From the NCBI RefSeq assembly GCF_002155965.1, contig NZ_MUMH01000149.1, forward strand, positions 1-42,513: a stretch of DNA of 42,513 nt, written 5' to 3'. The translations under genes were made by a program, and so were the position numbers. The notes beneath the pieces were generated by a model. It was not told the origin of the DNA. It saw only the letters and a list, made by a program, of their open reading frames with translations, and did no database searches. Origin of the DNA: Allokutzneria sp. NRRL B-24872 (GTDB lineage: Bacteria > Actinomycetota > Actinomycetes > Mycobacteriales > Pseudonocardiaceae). How positions within the stretch are numbered: position 1 is the first letter of the stretch; every line of letters begins with the position of its first letter. This document shows positions 7,127-16,486 of the stretch, one piece after another.

Positions 7127-8830
7127 ATGGCATACACAACCGAAGTTCACGTGGCCCTCGACGGCGACGACGACGCCCCCGGCACCCGAGAGCGGCCCTT
7201 CGCCACGATCGACCGGGCGCGGCGGGCGGCCCGGGAGGCCGTTGGCGACGTGGTCGTGCACGTGCGGGCGGGCACCTACCCCGGGCCGTGGGAGTTCATC
7301 GAGGAGGACTCGGCCCGGCAGGGCGGTCGGATCACCTATCAGGCGAACGGGTTCGGCACGCCCGCGCAGGAGGAGGTGGTGATCGGCGGCGGGCGGGTGA
7401 TCACCGGCTGGCGGGTGGGCGGTGACGGCGTCTGGGTCGCGGACGTCGGCACGCTCGACACCCGCCACCTCACCGTCGACGGCCGCCGTGCCGACCGGGC
7501 GGCCATCGACGGGATTCCCGGCGAAGTGAGTGAAAACGGCGATGGTTACGTCACGGATGCTCGTCTCGACTGGGGAGCGGGCGTCGAGTTCGTCCACCGG
7601 GGCGTCTACCCGTGGACCGAGGCCCGGCTCGCGGTCGAGTCGGTCGCGGACGGCACGATCACCATGAAGCAGCCCGCCTTCTCCTGGGCCCGGCAGCTCT
7701 ACAACTACTCCTGGGACGGCCAGGCCTCCTCCGGCCCCGGCCTGCCGACCCGCGTGGAGAACGACCCGTCCTTCCTCACCGAACCGGGCACGTTCGCACT
7801 GGACCGCTCGCGGCCCGGCGAGCACGTCCTGCACTACCTCCCGCGCACCGGCGAGGACCCTGCCGCCACCCAGGTCGTCGCTCCGGAACGGGACACCCTG
7901 CTGACGGTGACGGGGGCAGCCGGTATCTCCTTCCGCGGCCTGGTCTTCGCCGACACCACGTGGCTGCGCCCGGCCGGTGACCGGGGCTTCCTGCACTACC
8001 ACGGCAGCGGCTTCCACGACGGCGGCCGGATCGACACCGTGGTCGTCGTGGAGGGCCAGTCCTGGCTGACCGTCACCGGCGAGCCGGAGACCGTCCCGGC
8101 GTGCGCGTCCCTGCTCGACACCACCGGCATCCGGTTCGAGGGCTGCCGCTTCACCCGCCTGGGCTCGACCGCGCTCGGCGTCACCGGTGGCGCGGACACC
8201 GTCGTGCGCGGATGCGGGTTCGACACCCTCGCCGCCGGCGCCATCACCCTGACCGGGACCCACCGCGCGGTGGTCGAGGACAACGAGGTCCACCGGGTCG
8301 GGCTCGACCACTCGGGCTCGCCCGGCATCGCCCTCCTCGCCACGGTGGACTGCACGGTCGCACACAACCGCGTGGACGACGTCCCGCACTGCGGCATCGT
8401 GGGCGGCCCGGCGAAGGGCACGCGCATCCTGCACAACCACATCACCGGCGCGATGGGCGTGCTGGCCGACGGCGGCGGCATCTACCTGTCCGGGCCGCAG
8501 GGCGAATCGCACGAGGACGGGGCGGTGGTGCGCGGCAACGTCGTCACTGACACCCGCACCCCGTACAACTTCGCCCTCTACACCGACTACGGCGCGGCGT
8601 GGGTGACGGTGGCGGACAACGTGGTGCGGCGCGCTGACAACACCGCCGTGCTGCACGTCCACCCGCCGCTGGACAACGTGATCTACCGGGGCAACGTGTG
8701 GGACGCCGACCCGGTCGGCAGCGACGCCGTCCCGGACTCGGTCACCTACGAGGACAACGCGACCCTGACCGACGCGGCCGACCTGGACGCCGCCGAGGCA
8801 CGCGCGCAAGCCGGACCTCGCCGACGCTGA
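7127..8830 (+). CDS. Right-handed parallel beta-helix repeat protein
   Basis: 567 residues without a signal peptide, so probably cytoplasmic. The N-terminal VHVALDGDDDAPGTRERPFATIDRA-type opening is the usual start of pectate-lyase-like proteins. The middle and C-terminal parts repeat short strands such as GIRFEGCRFTRLGSTALGV, AVVEDNEVHRVG, CTVAHNRVDDVPHCGI, TRILHNHITG and VTVADNVVRRADNTA, a classic β-helix coil pattern. Enzymes of this fold cut or epimerise polysaccharides (pectate, glycosaminoglycan and alginate-type families). ATG 7127 was chosen because upstream sequence is the operator. Probably induced by a sugar-derived ligand of the adjacent TetR. Confidence 0.88.
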   Translation: MAYTTEVHVALDGDDDAPGTRERPFATIDRARRAAREAVGDVVVHVRAGTYPGPWEFIEEDSARQGGRITYQANGFGTPAQEEVVIGGGRVITGWRVGGDGVWVADVGTLDTRHLTVDGRRADRAAIDGIPGEVSENGDGYVTDARLDWGAGVEFVHRGVYPWTEARLAVESVADGTITMKQPAFSWARQLYNYSWDGQASSGPGLPTRVENDPSFLTEPGTFALDRSRPGEHVLHYLPRTGEDPAATQVVAPERDTLLTVTGAAGISFRGLVFADTTWLRPAGDRGFLHYHGSGFHDGGRIDTVVVVEGQSWLTVTGEPETVPACASLLDTTGIRFEGCRFTRLGSTALGVTGGADTVVRGCGFDTLAAGAITLTGTHRAVVEDNEVHRVGLDHSGSPGIALLATVDCTVAHNRVDDVPHCGIVGGPAKGTRILHNHITGAMGVLADGGGIYLSGPQGESHEDGAVVRGNVVTDTRTPYNFALYTDYGAAWVTVADNVVRRADNTAVLHVHPPLDNVIYRGNVWDADPVGSDAVPDSVTYEDNATLTDAADLDAAEARAQAGPRRR

Positions 8831-8840
8831 CCGCACTCGG

Positions 8841-8865
8841 CCCGCGGCCCGCCACGGGCCGCGGG
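8841..8865 (+). terminator. Hairpin terminator after the beta-helix gene
   Basis: CCCGCGGCCC, a 5-nt loop, then GGGCCGCGGG: a perfect 10-bp stem starting 10 nt after the stop codon. No U-tract follows, as is common in GC-rich actinomycetes. From here to 9001 I see no gene. Confidence 0.65.
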
Positions 8866-9001
8866 GCCCGGGCGGCCTGGTTCCTCCGCCTGTCCTGCTC
8901 CAGCTCACCCTTCGTGACGCGGTGCCGCCGTTCGGTGGGTCACGCGCCGATCACGGGCGGGTGACGCCCGCGACCACGCCCGCGCGGGCGCTGTCAACAA
9001 C

Positions 9002-9045
9002 GCGTAAAGGACCCGGTCACGGGCGTCAAGGACGCGTCAGGCCAC
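9002..9045 (+). promoter_or_regulatory. Phased direct repeats upstream of kdp
   Basis: GCGTAAAGGAC at 9002-9012, GCGTCAAGGAC at 9023-9033 and GCGTCAGGCCA at 9034-9044 are spaced 21 and 11 bp, i.e. two turns and one turn of the helix. OmpR-family response regulators such as KdpE bind same-face direct repeats with about 11-bp spacing, so this is a candidate KdpE site. No kdpDE genes are in the window. Confidence 0.5.
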
Positions 9046-9125
9046 CCAAGAACGCCGTTGTCCTCCTGCACCCTTCCGGGTGATGGCGCCGTCCGTGGCG
9101 CCGTGAGTGGGAGAGGAGCACGCCC

Positions 9126-9209
9126 GTGGCCGACCTGGCCTACGCGTTGCTGCTGATCGGTGTGTTCCTGGTGCTGGCGCTGGCTGTGCGCGGTTTGGAG
9201 CGGTTGTGA
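9126..9209 (+). CDS. 27-residue single-span membrane peptide preceding kdpF
   Basis: GTG start with GGAGAGGAG upstream (9110-9118). The peptide is one hydrophobic helix (YALLLIGVFLVLALAV) ending RGLERL. Its stop overlaps the kdpF GTG start (GTGA, 9206-9209), so it is translationally coupled to the pump operon. I recall similar short peptides ending in RGVEKL or RGLERL upstream of kdpF in other actinomycetes. The role is unknown; by position it could be a Kdp subunit or leader. Confidence 0.7.
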   Translation: MADLAYALLLIGVFLVLALAVRGLERL

Positions 9210-9307
9210 GTGGCACGGGTCTGCTGGCCAATTCGATCGGCGGCGTGCTCGCGCTGCTGCTGATCGTCTACCTCTTCATCGCGTTGATCAGGCCGGAGAA
9301 GTTCTGA
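9206..9307 (+). CDS. kdpF: K+-transporting ATPase subunit KdpF
   Basis: 33 residues, a single transmembrane helix ending LIRPEKF, the standard KdpF C-terminus. KdpF stabilises the KdpABC complex in the membrane. The GTG start overlaps the stop of the upstream peptide, and its own stop shares one base with the kdpA ATG. Confidence 0.9.
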   Translation: MSGTGLLANSIGGVLALLLIVYLFIALIRPEKF

Positions 9308-10929
9308 TGTCATCGACCGTGGCCGGCCTGCTCCAGGTCGGCCTGCTGATCCTCGCCCTGGCCGTGGTGTACCGGCCGTTCGGCGACTACATGGCGCGCG
9401 TGTACACCGGGACGAAGCACACCCGGGTGGAGCGCGCGATCTACCGCGTGGCGCGCATCGACCCGGAGTCGGAGCAGCGCTGGGGCACCTACGCGCTCGG
9501 CGTGCTGGGATTCTCCTTCGTCGGTGTGGCGCTCTTGTACGTGCTGCAACGCGTCCAGTCGCTGCTGCCCTTCGACTTCGGTCGCGGTGACGTGCCGCCG
9601 GGGATGGCCTTCAACACCGCGATCAGCTTCGTGACCAACACGAACTGGCAGTCCTACGTTCCGGAGACCGTCATGGGCCACACGGTCCAGATGGCCGGTC
9701 TGACGGTGCAGAACTTCGTCTCCGCCGCCGTGGGCATGGGTGTCGCGATCGCGTTGGTGCGTGGTTTCGTGCGCAGCAAGGCGGATCGGCTCGGCAACTT
9801 CTGGGTCGACCTGGTGCGCGGGACCACGCGCGTCCTGCTGCCGATCGCCTTCGTCTTCGCGATCGTGCTGGTGGCCACCGGCGTGGTGATGAGTCTCAAG
9901 TCCGGGGTCTCCGTGGACGGGCAGACCGTCGCCACGGCCCCGGTCGCCAGCCAGGAAGCCGTGAAGATGTTGGGCACCAACGGCGGTGGCGTGCTGAACG
10001 CGAACTCCGCGCACCCGTTCGAGAACCCGAGCGCGTGGTCCAACCTGATCGAGATCTTCCTGATGCTGGTCGTCCCGGTGTCGCTGACCCGGACGTTCGG
10101 CACGATGGTCGGCAACCGCAAGCAGGGCCACGTGCTGCTCGGCGTCATGGGCACCCTGTGGACGCTGATGCTCGCGGTGATCTGGGCCGGGGAGTCCTTC
10201 GGGCTGCGTCCCTCGGAGGGCAAGGAAGTCCGCTTCGGCATCCCCTCCTCGGTGCTGTTCGCCAACACCACCACCGGCACCTCCACCGGCGCGGTGAACT
10301 CGATGCACGACAGCTTCACCGGGCTCGGCGGCGGCGGAGCGCTGCTGAACATGCTCTTCGGCGAGATGACGCCGGGCGGCGTAGGCACCGGGCTCTACAG
10401 CATCCTGGTGATGGCCGTGATCGCGATGTTCCTCGCCGGGTTGATGGTCGGCCGCACCCCGGAGTACCTCGGGAAGAAGCTGGGGCGCAAGGAGGTCACG
10501 GCCGCGGCGGTGTCGATCCTGGCCATGCCGACGGTGCTGCTGATCGGAGCGGGCATCGCGGTTCTGCTGCCCAGCACCAGCGCCGCACTGAACAACCCGG
10601 GCTCGCACGGCCTGTCGGAGATCCTGTACGCGTACGCCTCCGCCTCGAACAACAACGGCAGCGCCTTCGCCGGGATCACCGTGACCAACGACTGGTTCCA
10701 GGCCTCGCTCGGCGTGTGCATGGCGCTCGGCCGGTTCGTGCCGATCGTCGCGGTGCTCGCGCTCGCGGGTTTCCTGGCTCAGCAGAAGAAGGTCCCGGAG
10801 ACGGCGGGCACGCTGCCCACCACCGGACCGCTCTTCGGTTCGCTGCTGGCGGGCAGTGTCGTGCTCGTCGCCGCGCTCACCTTCGTTCCCGCTCTCGCAC
10901 TCGGTCCCATCGCGGAGGCACTGCTGTGA
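9307..10929 (+). CDS. kdpA: K+-transporting ATPase subunit A, potassium channel-like subunit
   Basis: 540 residues, normal for KdpA, with ten or so membrane spans. Diagnostic segments are [43 protein letters not shown] and [12 protein letters not shown], which form the selectivity-filter loops of the four pseudo-repeats. KdpA binds and conducts K+ that is then moved by KdpB-coupled transport. The start codon shares a base with the kdpF stop; the stop overlaps the kdpB GTG. Confidence 0.97.
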   Translation: MSSTVAGLLQVGLLILALAVVYRPFGDYMARVYTGTKHTRVERAIYRVARIDPESEQRWGTYALGVLGFSFVGVALLYVLQRVQSLLPFDFGRGDVPPGMAFNTAISFVTNTNWQSYVPETVMGHTVQMAGLTVQNFVSAAVGMGVAIALVRGFVRSKADRLGNFWVDLVRGTTRVLLPIAFVFAIVLVATGVVMSLKSGVSVDGQTVATAPVASQEAVKMLGTNGGGVLNANSAHPFENPSAWSNLIEIFLMLVVPVSLTRTFGTMVGNRKQGHVLLGVMGTLWTLMLAVIWAGESFGLRPSEGKEVRFGIPSSVLFANTTTGTSTGAVNSMHDSFTGLGGGGALLNMLFGEMTPGGVGTGLYSILVMAVIAMFLAGLMVGRTPEYLGKKLGRKEVTAAAVSILAMPTVLLIGAGIAVLLPSTSAALNNPGSHGLSEILYAYASASNNNGSAFAGITVTNDWFQASLGVCMALGRFVPIVAVLALAGFLAQQKKVPETAGTLPTTGPLFGSLLAGSVVLVAALTFVPALALGPIAEALL

Positions 10930-12950
10930 CCACCCCCTCGACCAGCACCGAACGCCCACAGGTCTCCGCGGGCGTGTTCAACCCCCGACAGCTGCTGACC
11001 TCCTTCCCGGAGGCGCTGCGCAAGTTCCACCCGCGCCACCAGCTGCGCAATCCCGTCATGTTCGTGGTGTGGATCGGCTCGCTGCTGGTCACCGTCTTCG
11101 CTGTCGCGGAGCCGCAGGGCTTCTCGATCGCGGTCGCCGTGTGGTTGTGGCTCACGGTGCTGTTCGCCAACCTCGCCGAGGCCGTCGCGGAAGGCCGCGG
11201 CAAGGCCCAGGCGGAGTCCTTGCGCAAGACCAAGAAGGACTCCGTCGCGCGCAGGCTCACCGGAAGCGGTGCCGAGGAACGCGTTCCCGGAACCGAACTG
11301 CGCCTCGGCGACCTCGTCGTCGTGGAGGCGGGGGAGGTGGTCCCGGGCGACGGCGACGTCATCGACGGCATCGCCACCGTGGACGAGTCGGCGATCACCG
11401 GCGAGTCCGCCCCGGTCATCCGCGAGTCCGGCGGTGACCGCTCGGCGGTCACCGGGGGCACCACCGTGCTCTCCGACCGGATCGTCGTGAAGATCACCAC
11501 GAAGCCCGGTGAGTCCTTTGTGGACAGAATGATCGCGTTGGTCGAGGGCGCGCAGCGGCAGAAGACGCCCAACGAGATCGCGCTGACCATCCTGCTGTCC
11601 ACGCTGACGATCATCTTCCTGCTCGCGGTGATGGCGTTGCAGCCCTTCGCCATCTACTCCGGTGGCGAGCAGTCGGTGATCGTGCTGACCGCGCTGCTGG
11701 TCTGCTTGATCCCGACCACGATCGGCGCGCTGCTCTCGGCCATCGGCATCGCCGGGATGGACCGCCTGGTGCAGCGCAACGTGCTCGCCAAGTCCGGTCG
11801 CGCCGTCGAAGCCGCTGGCGACATCGACACGCTGCTGCTGGACAAGACCGGCACCATCACCTGGGGCAACCGCCGGGCCACGGAGTTCATCCCGGTCGAC
11901 GACACCGCGATGGACGCGCTGGTCGACGCGGTGCGGCTGTCCAGCCTCGCCGACGGCACACCCGAGGGTCGCAGCGTCGTGGAGCTGTGCGCTGAGCGCT
12001 ACGGGCGTTCGGCGGCGGCGACGGAGCACGAGAAGACCGGCGAGTTCGTTCCCTTCACCGCGCAGACGCGGATGTCCGGGATCGACCTCGACGGCAGGCA
12101 GATCCGCAAGGGCGCGGCCAGCGCCTTCACCCTCACCCCGGCGACCCGGGCCGTCGTCGACGAGATCAGCGCGGAGGGCGGCACCCCGCTCGTCGTGGCG
12201 GAGGACGACGTCGTGCTGGGTGTCATCCGGCTCTCCGACGTGGTGAAGCCCGGCATGAAGGAGCGCTTCGCCCAACTGCGCGCCATGGGCATCCGCACGG
12301 TCATGGTCACCGGCGACAACCCGTTGACCGCCAAGGCGATCGCGGCCGACGCGGGCGTGGACGACTTCCTCGCCGAGGCCAAGCCCGAGGACAAGATGGC
12401 CCTGATCCGCAAGGAGCAGGAGGGCGGCAAGCTCGTCGCGATGACCGGCGACGGCACCAACGACGCGCCCGCGCTGGCCCAGGCCGACGTCGGTGTCGCC
12501 ATGAACACCGGCACCTCCGCGGCCAAGGAAGCCGGGAACATGGTCGACCTGGACTCCGACCCGACCAAGCTGATCGAGGTCGTGGAGATCGGCAAGCAGC
12601 TGCTGATCACCAGGGGCGCCCTGACGACCTTCAGCATCGCCAACGACCTCGCCAAGTACTTCGCGATCCTGCCGGCCATGTTCGCCGCGATCTACCCGCA
12701 GCTCGGCCTGCTCAACATCATGGGCCTGGCCACGCCGCGGTCGGCGATCCTGTCCGCGGTCGTCTTCAACGCGCTGGTGATCGTCGTGCTGATCCCGTTG
12801 GCGCTGCGCGGAGTGCAGTACAAGCCCTCCAGCGCGGCAGCGCTGCTGCGGCGCAACCTGCTGATCTACGGCCTGGGCGGTGTCGTCACGCCCTTCGCCG
12901 GGATCTGGCTGATCGACCTGCTCGTGCGACTGATTCCCGGGATCGGGTGA
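10926..12950 (+). CDS. kdpB: K+-transporting P-type ATPase subunit B
   Basis: 674 residues of P-type ATPase. The phosphorylated Asp is Asp306 in DKTGTIT; the actuator motif is TGES at 158-161, whose Ser is the inhibitory phosphorylation site known in E. coli KdpB. The hinge motif is [20 protein letters not shown]. KdpB hydrolyses ATP to drive K+ uptake through KdpA. Starting at GTG 10926 gives a 4-nt overlap with kdpA; longer in-frame extensions lie inside kdpA and are not real. Confidence 0.97.
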   Translation: MTTPSTSTERPQVSAGVFNPRQLLTSFPEALRKFHPRHQLRNPVMFVVWIGSLLVTVFAVAEPQGFSIAVAVWLWLTVLFANLAEAVAEGRGKAQAESLRKTKKDSVARRLTGSGAEERVPGTELRLGDLVVVEAGEVVPGDGDVIDGIATVDESAITGESAPVIRESGGDRSAVTGGTTVLSDRIVVKITTKPGESFVDRMIALVEGAQRQKTPNEIALTILLSTLTIIFLLAVMALQPFAIYSGGEQSVIVLTALLVCLIPTTIGALLSAIGIAGMDRLVQRNVLAKSGRAVEAAGDIDTLLLDKTGTITWGNRRATEFIPVDDTAMDALVDAVRLSSLADGTPEGRSVVELCAERYGRSAAATEHEKTGEFVPFTAQTRMSGIDLDGRQIRKGAASAFTLTPATRAVVDEISAEGGTPLVVAEDDVVLGVIRLSDVVKPGMKERFAQLRAMGIRTVMVTGDNPLTAKAIAADAGVDDFLAEAKPEDKMALIRKEQEGGKLVAMTGDGTNDAPALAQADVGVAMNTGTSAAKEAGNMVDLDSDPTKLIEVVEIGKQLLITRGALTTFSIANDLAKYFAILPAMFAAIYPQLGLLNIMGLATPRSAILSAVVFNALVIVVLIPLALRGVQYKPSSAAALLRRNLLIYGLGGVVTPFAGIWLIDLLVRLIPGIG

Positions 12951-12954
12951 GGAC

Positions 12955-13494
12955 ATGACCTTCGTCAAACAGGCCGTCGCGGGACTGCGCGTCCTGCTCG
13001 TGCTGACCGTGCTGCTCGGCGTGCTCTACCCGGCGAGCGTCTGGCTGGTGTCGCGGCTGCCCGGCCTGCACGCCAACGCCGAAGCCGTCGACACCACGCT
13101 CGTCGGCGTCGACCGCGAGGGCGACCAGTGGTTCCACACCCGCCCCTCGGCCGCGACCCTGCCCGCCTCCGGCGGCTCCAACAAAGGAGAGCTGAACGCC
13201 GACCACGACGCGGTGGTCGCCGAACGCCGTGCCGTGGTCTCGCAGCGCGAAGGTGTTGCGCCACAACAGGTTCCGCAGGAAGCCGTCACCGCGTCCGGCT
13301 CCGGACTCGACCCGCACGTCAGCTCTGCGTACGCCGAACTCCAGGTGCCCCGCGTCGCGCGCGCCAACGGCCTCAGCGAACAGCGCGTGCGGGACCTGGT
13401 CAGCGCGAACACCGACGGCCGCGCCTTGGGCTTCCTCGGCGAACCGGGGGTGAACGTGACCGCGCTCAACCGAGCGCTCGCGGCCGTCAGGTGA
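12955..13494 (+). CDS. kdpC: K+-transporting ATPase subunit C
   Basis: 179 residues: one N-terminal membrane helix (about 10-30), then an outer domain with WFHTRPSAA, LPASGGSN and SGSGLDPHVSSAYAELQVPRVA, all standard KdpC motifs. A GGTGAGG sequence overlapping the kdpB stop serves as ribosome binding site. It ends the pump operon and stops 3 nt short of the convergent lipoprotein gene. Confidence 0.97.
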   Translation: MTFVKQAVAGLRVLLVLTVLLGVLYPASVWLVSRLPGLHANAEAVDTTLVGVDREGDQWFHTRPSAATLPASGGSNKGELNADHDAVVAERRAVVSQREGVAPQQVPQEAVTASGSGLDPHVSSAYAELQVPRVARANGLSEQRVRDLVSANTDGRALGFLGEPGVNVTALNRALAAVR

Positions 13495-13497
13495 GCT

Positions 13498-14808
13498 TCA
13501 CTTGACCGGGAAGGCCTTGGGATCGCCGTTGCTGTCAACGGCGATCCCGGCGTACTGGCTGACCCAGACCGGAGCGATCTCGACGGTGGTGGAGACGTCC
13601 TTGCCGGTCTTGGCATCGAGCACGATCGGCTTGCCGCCCACCTTGCCGTAGAGCGCTCCGTGCCACACGGTCACGACACTGGGGGCGATGCGGTTGGCGG
13701 CTTGGTCGGGCAGCGTCCACAGCTGCTGGGCGGTCTTGGAGTCGTAGCCGGTGACCCGCCCGTCGTTCGTGCAGACGAGCACCGACTGCTGGTCGTGGTA
13801 GCAGTCGCCGTAGGCCCTGCTGCCGAACCCGCCCGCGCCCTTCAGTTCGCCTTTGGCAGCACCGGAAGCGGGATCGAGGAACACCAGCGACGGCTTGCCG
13901 CTGCCGTAGTCGGTGCGGTTGACCACCACCAGCGCCGGGTCGGACGGCACGACGGAGAGCTGGCTCGCCCTGGTCGCGCCCACCCACAGCTGCGCTCCGG
14001 TCGCGACGTCCACGGCGGTGGCCTGGTTCATCGACTTGTTCTCGGCGACGTTGGAGTCCTTGCCCACCAACACGTTCCCGTTGAGGCTGCCCGCCTCGTA
14101 GTCGTGCCGCTCCCACAGCGTCGCCCCGGTGGCGGCGTCGAGGGCCACGGTGAAGGACTTGTCGCTGTGGGAGTAGCTGGCGACCACGGCCTTGTCGCTG
14201 ATCGCGGCGACCTTGGTGATCGATCCTTGGCCACCACCGCCGTAGGTGTCCGTGGCGACCTTGACCTTGGCCTGCCACGCCTTCGTCCCGCTCGCGGTGT
14301 CGGCGGCCACGACCGTCAACGCCGTGAAGCCGGGCGTGGTCCCCTGACCCGGCTCCGCCGTGGCCACCGCCGCCGCGGCGAGCTTGTCCGTCACCGCGGG
14401 CGGTCTGGGGCCGACCGGGTTCACGAACGGCCCGCTCTGCGCGTACGGGTCCGCAGGCCTGCCCTCGATGCCGACGGACCAGTTCTCCTTGCCGGTGAGG
14501 ACGTCCACCGCCGAGAGCTTGTCCGACGCCACGATGTAGGCGGTCCGCTCGCGCAGGGTCATGAACCGGGAGACCGCGCTGCCCGCGAGATTCGCCCGTA
14601 GCGCCGCCTTGGGCAGCGTCACTCCGGCGGTGGCGAACTGGAGGGGCGGATCGGCGGTCTTGGCGGGCGCCACGGACGCCTTCGTCGGCTGCGCGTCCGT
14701 CCCCGGCTCCGTCGGCACACCGGGCGTTGCCCCACCGCACCCGGCCAGCGTCACCGCCGCCAGGCTCGCCGCCGTCACCCACGCCACCGTCACCGCTCCG
14801 CGCCGCAC
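13498..14808 (-). CDS. PQQ-binding-like beta-propeller lipoprotein
   Basis: 436 residues from GTG with AAGGGAGAA upstream. The signal peptide ends in lipobox LAGC (Cys24), so the protein is lipid-anchored outside the membrane. An Ala/Thr/Pro-rich linker to about 55 is followed by repeated propeller blades of the form VDVLTGKENWSVG, DTASGTKAWQAKV, DAATGATLWER, DVATGAQLWVG and DSKTAQQLWTL. Such propellers without PQQ ligands often act as scaffolds or sensors. It lies tail to tail with kdpC, with no terminator visible in the 3-bp gap. Confidence 0.88.
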   Translation of the reverse strand: MRRGAVTVAWVTAASLAAVTLAGCGGATPGVPTEPGTDAQPTKASVAPAKTADPPLQFATAGVTLPKAALRANLAGSAVSRFMTLRERTAYIVASDKLSAVDVLTGKENWSVGIEGRPADPYAQSGPFVNPVGPRPPAVTDKLAAAAVATAEPGQGTTPGFTALTVVAADTASGTKAWQAKVKVATDTYGGGGQGSITKVAAISDKAVVASYSHSDKSFTVALDAATGATLWERHDYEAGSLNGNVLVGKDSNVAENKSMNQATAVDVATGAQLWVGATRASQLSVVPSDPALVVVNRTDYGSGKPSLVFLDPASGAAKGELKGAGGFGSRAYGDCYHDQQSVLVCTNDGRVTGYDSKTAQQLWTLPDQAANRIAPSVVTVWHGALYGKVGGKPIVLDAKTGKDVSTTVEIAPVWVSQYAGIAVDSNGDPKAFPVK

Positions 14809-15028
14809 GCGAGTTCTCCCTTTGTCGGCTCGTCCTCGTTCGAGCGCGGACCCTAGGGCGCCGCGCTTGCGACTTTCTGCAATGCGCTGCTCAGCGCCGG
14901 TTCCGTTCCTGGCTGGAGCGTTTCAAGACCCTCTTGTCGACCCGAGCGTCGTTTCCGGAAACCACCCTCATGTTTGGTCCGCGGCTGCTACTTTCCTTGC
15001 GGGTGGCCGATTTCCTGGGGGGCGGGAC

Positions 15029-15442
15029 ATGGTTGAGGTGGACGAGGCCGAACTCCGGCACGAACTCGCCTGGTGGTGGTGGCCGGTGATCTACGCACTG
15101 GCTTTGGCGGCTGTGGACTCCGCCAACTTCGAGCCTTGGCCGATCGGTCTGGCGGTGCTGGTCCCGGTGCTCGGGTTGGTGCTCGCGGTCAGGTTGGTGC
15201 GCAAACACCGTCCGGTGCTCGCCGCGCGCTTGGGGTTGCCGATGGTCCCGCGCCGCTCGTTCTCGATGCGGTTCAGTGTCGGGTTCGTCCTCGCGTGGCT
15301 TGCCGCCGTCGTGATCGTGCTGCTGGTGATCGGTACGTCACTGGGAAGGTTCGGGTTCAAGGCGAGCTGGGTCCTGCTGACGATGCTGTTCTGGATACCG
15401 ATCTACTACGCGGCGTGTCGCGACCGGCGCTACTGGCCGTGA
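15029..15442 (+). CDS. Small integral membrane protein, unknown function
   Basis: 137 residues. A GGGGGGCGGG ribosome binding site precedes the ATG, which is preferred over long upstream extensions. The soluble N-terminus (VEVDEAELRHELA) is followed by four predicted spans at about 16-32, 38-53, 83-103 and 110-127. An Arg/Lys-rich loop (VRKHRPVLAAR) between spans 2 and 3 should be cytoplasmic. No recognised domain. The 220 bp upstream (14809-15028) separate it from the divergent lipoprotein gene and show no further gene. Confidence 0.75.
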   Translation: MVEVDEAELRHELAWWWWPVIYALALAAVDSANFEPWPIGLAVLVPVLGLVLAVRLVRKHRPVLAARLGLPMVPRRSFSMRFSVGFVLAWLAAVVIVLLVIGTSLGRFGFKASWVLLTMLFWIPIYYAACRDRRYWP

Positions 15443-15501
15443 CCCGGTGTGTCCACAATGGACGGCAAGGTAATTCGCCGCGCTTGAAGGCCGCTCTTGT
15501 C

Positions 15502-15507
15502 TAGATT
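15502..15507 (+). promoter_or_regulatory. -10 box (TAGATT), leaderless promoter for ridA
   Basis: TAGATT sits exactly 6 nt before the ATG at 15514, and no Shine-Dalgarno is present. This matches the spacing seen at 812, 33156 and 40968. Confidence 0.5.
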
Positions 15508-15513
15508 GAGCGC

Positions 15514-15900
15514 ATGGAGACCATTGCGCACAGTCCGACCGACGGTGTCTACGCCGCCACCAACGACTACGTGCACGCATTGGAGGTGCGCGGCGCGCAA
15601 AGGCTGTTGTTCGTCGCGGGCACGATGGGGCTCGATCCGCAGGGCGTGCCCGGAGCCACGATCGAGGAGCAGCTCGCGCTCGTCTGGGCCAACCTGCGCG
15701 CCATCCTCGCTTCCGCCGGTATGACGGTCGACAACATCGTGCGGCTCACCAGCTACCTGCGCGACGCCTCCTACGCCGAGGCCAACGCCCAGGCACGCGT
15801 CGCTGCGCTGGGTGGGCGTGTCGTCCCGACGACGGCCGTGGTCGCGCAGACGCTCGACAGCCAGTGGCTGGTCGAGATCGAGGTGACGGCGGCGGGATGA
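15514..15900 (+). CDS. RidA family protein (YjgF/YER057c/UK114)
   Basis: 128 residues of the trimeric RidA fold, which in its active members hydrolyses reactive enamine/imine intermediates from PLP enzymes. Visible features are FVAGTMGLDPQG, the EEQLALVWANLRAILASAG helix and DNIVRLTSYLRD, then VVPTTAVVAQTL. The C-terminal part lacks the usual Pro-xR-S/T-x-V pattern of archetypal RidA around the catalytic Arg, so it may belong to an Rid subgroup without deaminase activity. The stop overlaps the next start (ATGA). Confidence 0.85.
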   Translation: METIAHSPTDGVYAATNDYVHALEVRGAQRLLFVAGTMGLDPQGVPGATIEEQLALVWANLRAILASAGMTVDNIVRLTSYLRDASYAEANAQARVAALGGRVVPTTAVVAQTLDSQWLVEIEVTAAG

Positions 15901-16310
15901 TGACCCCGGCCGATGCTCGCGAAGCCCTGCTGTTCCACTCGTGCGCGCATCCCGACGTGGACGATCCGCGCTGGCAGCTGGGATTCCTCGGATCGCTGCG
16001 CCCCTTCACCGGCCTGCGCGAGGAGAACTTCCACGAGGTCATGTCCGCGCTGCGGAGCCTCGCCGAGTCCCTGGACGCCGACCTGGTGCCGCGCGAGGTG
16101 GTCTCCGCCGTGGTCGGCATCTGCCACTTCGCCCGAGCCTGGGGCATCGCCCCCGGAGGCATGCTGCGCCGCAACGGCTTGATCAGCGATGCGGACGCCG
16201 CTCGGCTGGAGACGTGGGTGTGGATCATCTCCTACGCGCTGACCATGGTCCTGGACGGCGGTGTCGTGGAGGCCTTCGACGAGTACGACCGGGAACACCG
16301 CAAGGGCTGA
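15897..16310 (+). CDS. Conserved protein coupled to RidA, unknown function
   Basis: 137 residues. It is translationally coupled to ridA by an ATGA overlap (a second ATG follows immediately). The protein is mainly helical with LFHSCAHPDVDDPRW near the N-terminus, VVGICHFARAWGIAPGGMLRRNGLISDADAARLETW in the centre (shown in parts), and a C-terminal WIISYALTMVLDGG segment. I recall uncharacterised actinobacterial relatives only. Coupling suggests it works with the RidA protein. Confidence 0.78.
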   Translation: MMTPADAREALLFHSCAHPDVDDPRWQLGFLGSLRPFTGLREENFHEVMSALRSLAESLDADLVPREVVSAVVGICHFARAWGIAPGGMLRRNGLISDADAARLETWVWIISYALTMVLDGGVVEAFDEYDREHRKG

Positions 16311-16331
16311 GGCGGGGTTCGCGTCCCGCCT
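16310..16331 (+). terminator. Hairpin terminator after the ridA pair
   Basis: AGGCGGG, an 8-nt loop, then CCCGCCT: a perfect 7-bp stem beginning at the last base of the stop codon. The following 155 bp lead to the nuclease-like gene and show no other gene. Confidence 0.5.
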
Positions 16332-16486
16332 GGGTGAGCAGCACCTCGTGGTCGCTGGTGAGGTCAGCGTCGGACCGCCCGTCCTCGCCGCGCACGGCTG
16401 AGCCCGTCCCCGAACGTCAGCCGAGGACAGTGGCCTCCCGCTGCCGCAACCGTTTCAGGCAAGATGTGCGCAGGGGGGGCGAGAAC

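Noticed and set aside
7097-8908. 603-codon minus-strand frame across the beta-helix gene
   Set aside because: Mirror of strong codon bias. The plus-strand frame has recognisable beta-helix repeats; the minus frame is V/G/D/A-rich with no domain.
8866-9001. Possible c-di-AMP (ydaO) riboswitch upstream of kdp
   Set aside because: Some Gram-positive K+ genes carry one, but I find neither its conserved core nor its closing stems here; only a terminator hairpin and direct repeats are seen.
10035-10925. In-frame upstream extension of kdpB
   Set aside because: It lies inside kdpA in another frame; GTG 10926 gives the normal KdpB length and a GTGA overlap.
9310-12968. Long minus-strand frames over kdpA and kdpB
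   Set aside because: The plus strand encodes unmistakable KdpA and KdpB; the antisense frames are His/Arg/Gln-rich noise.
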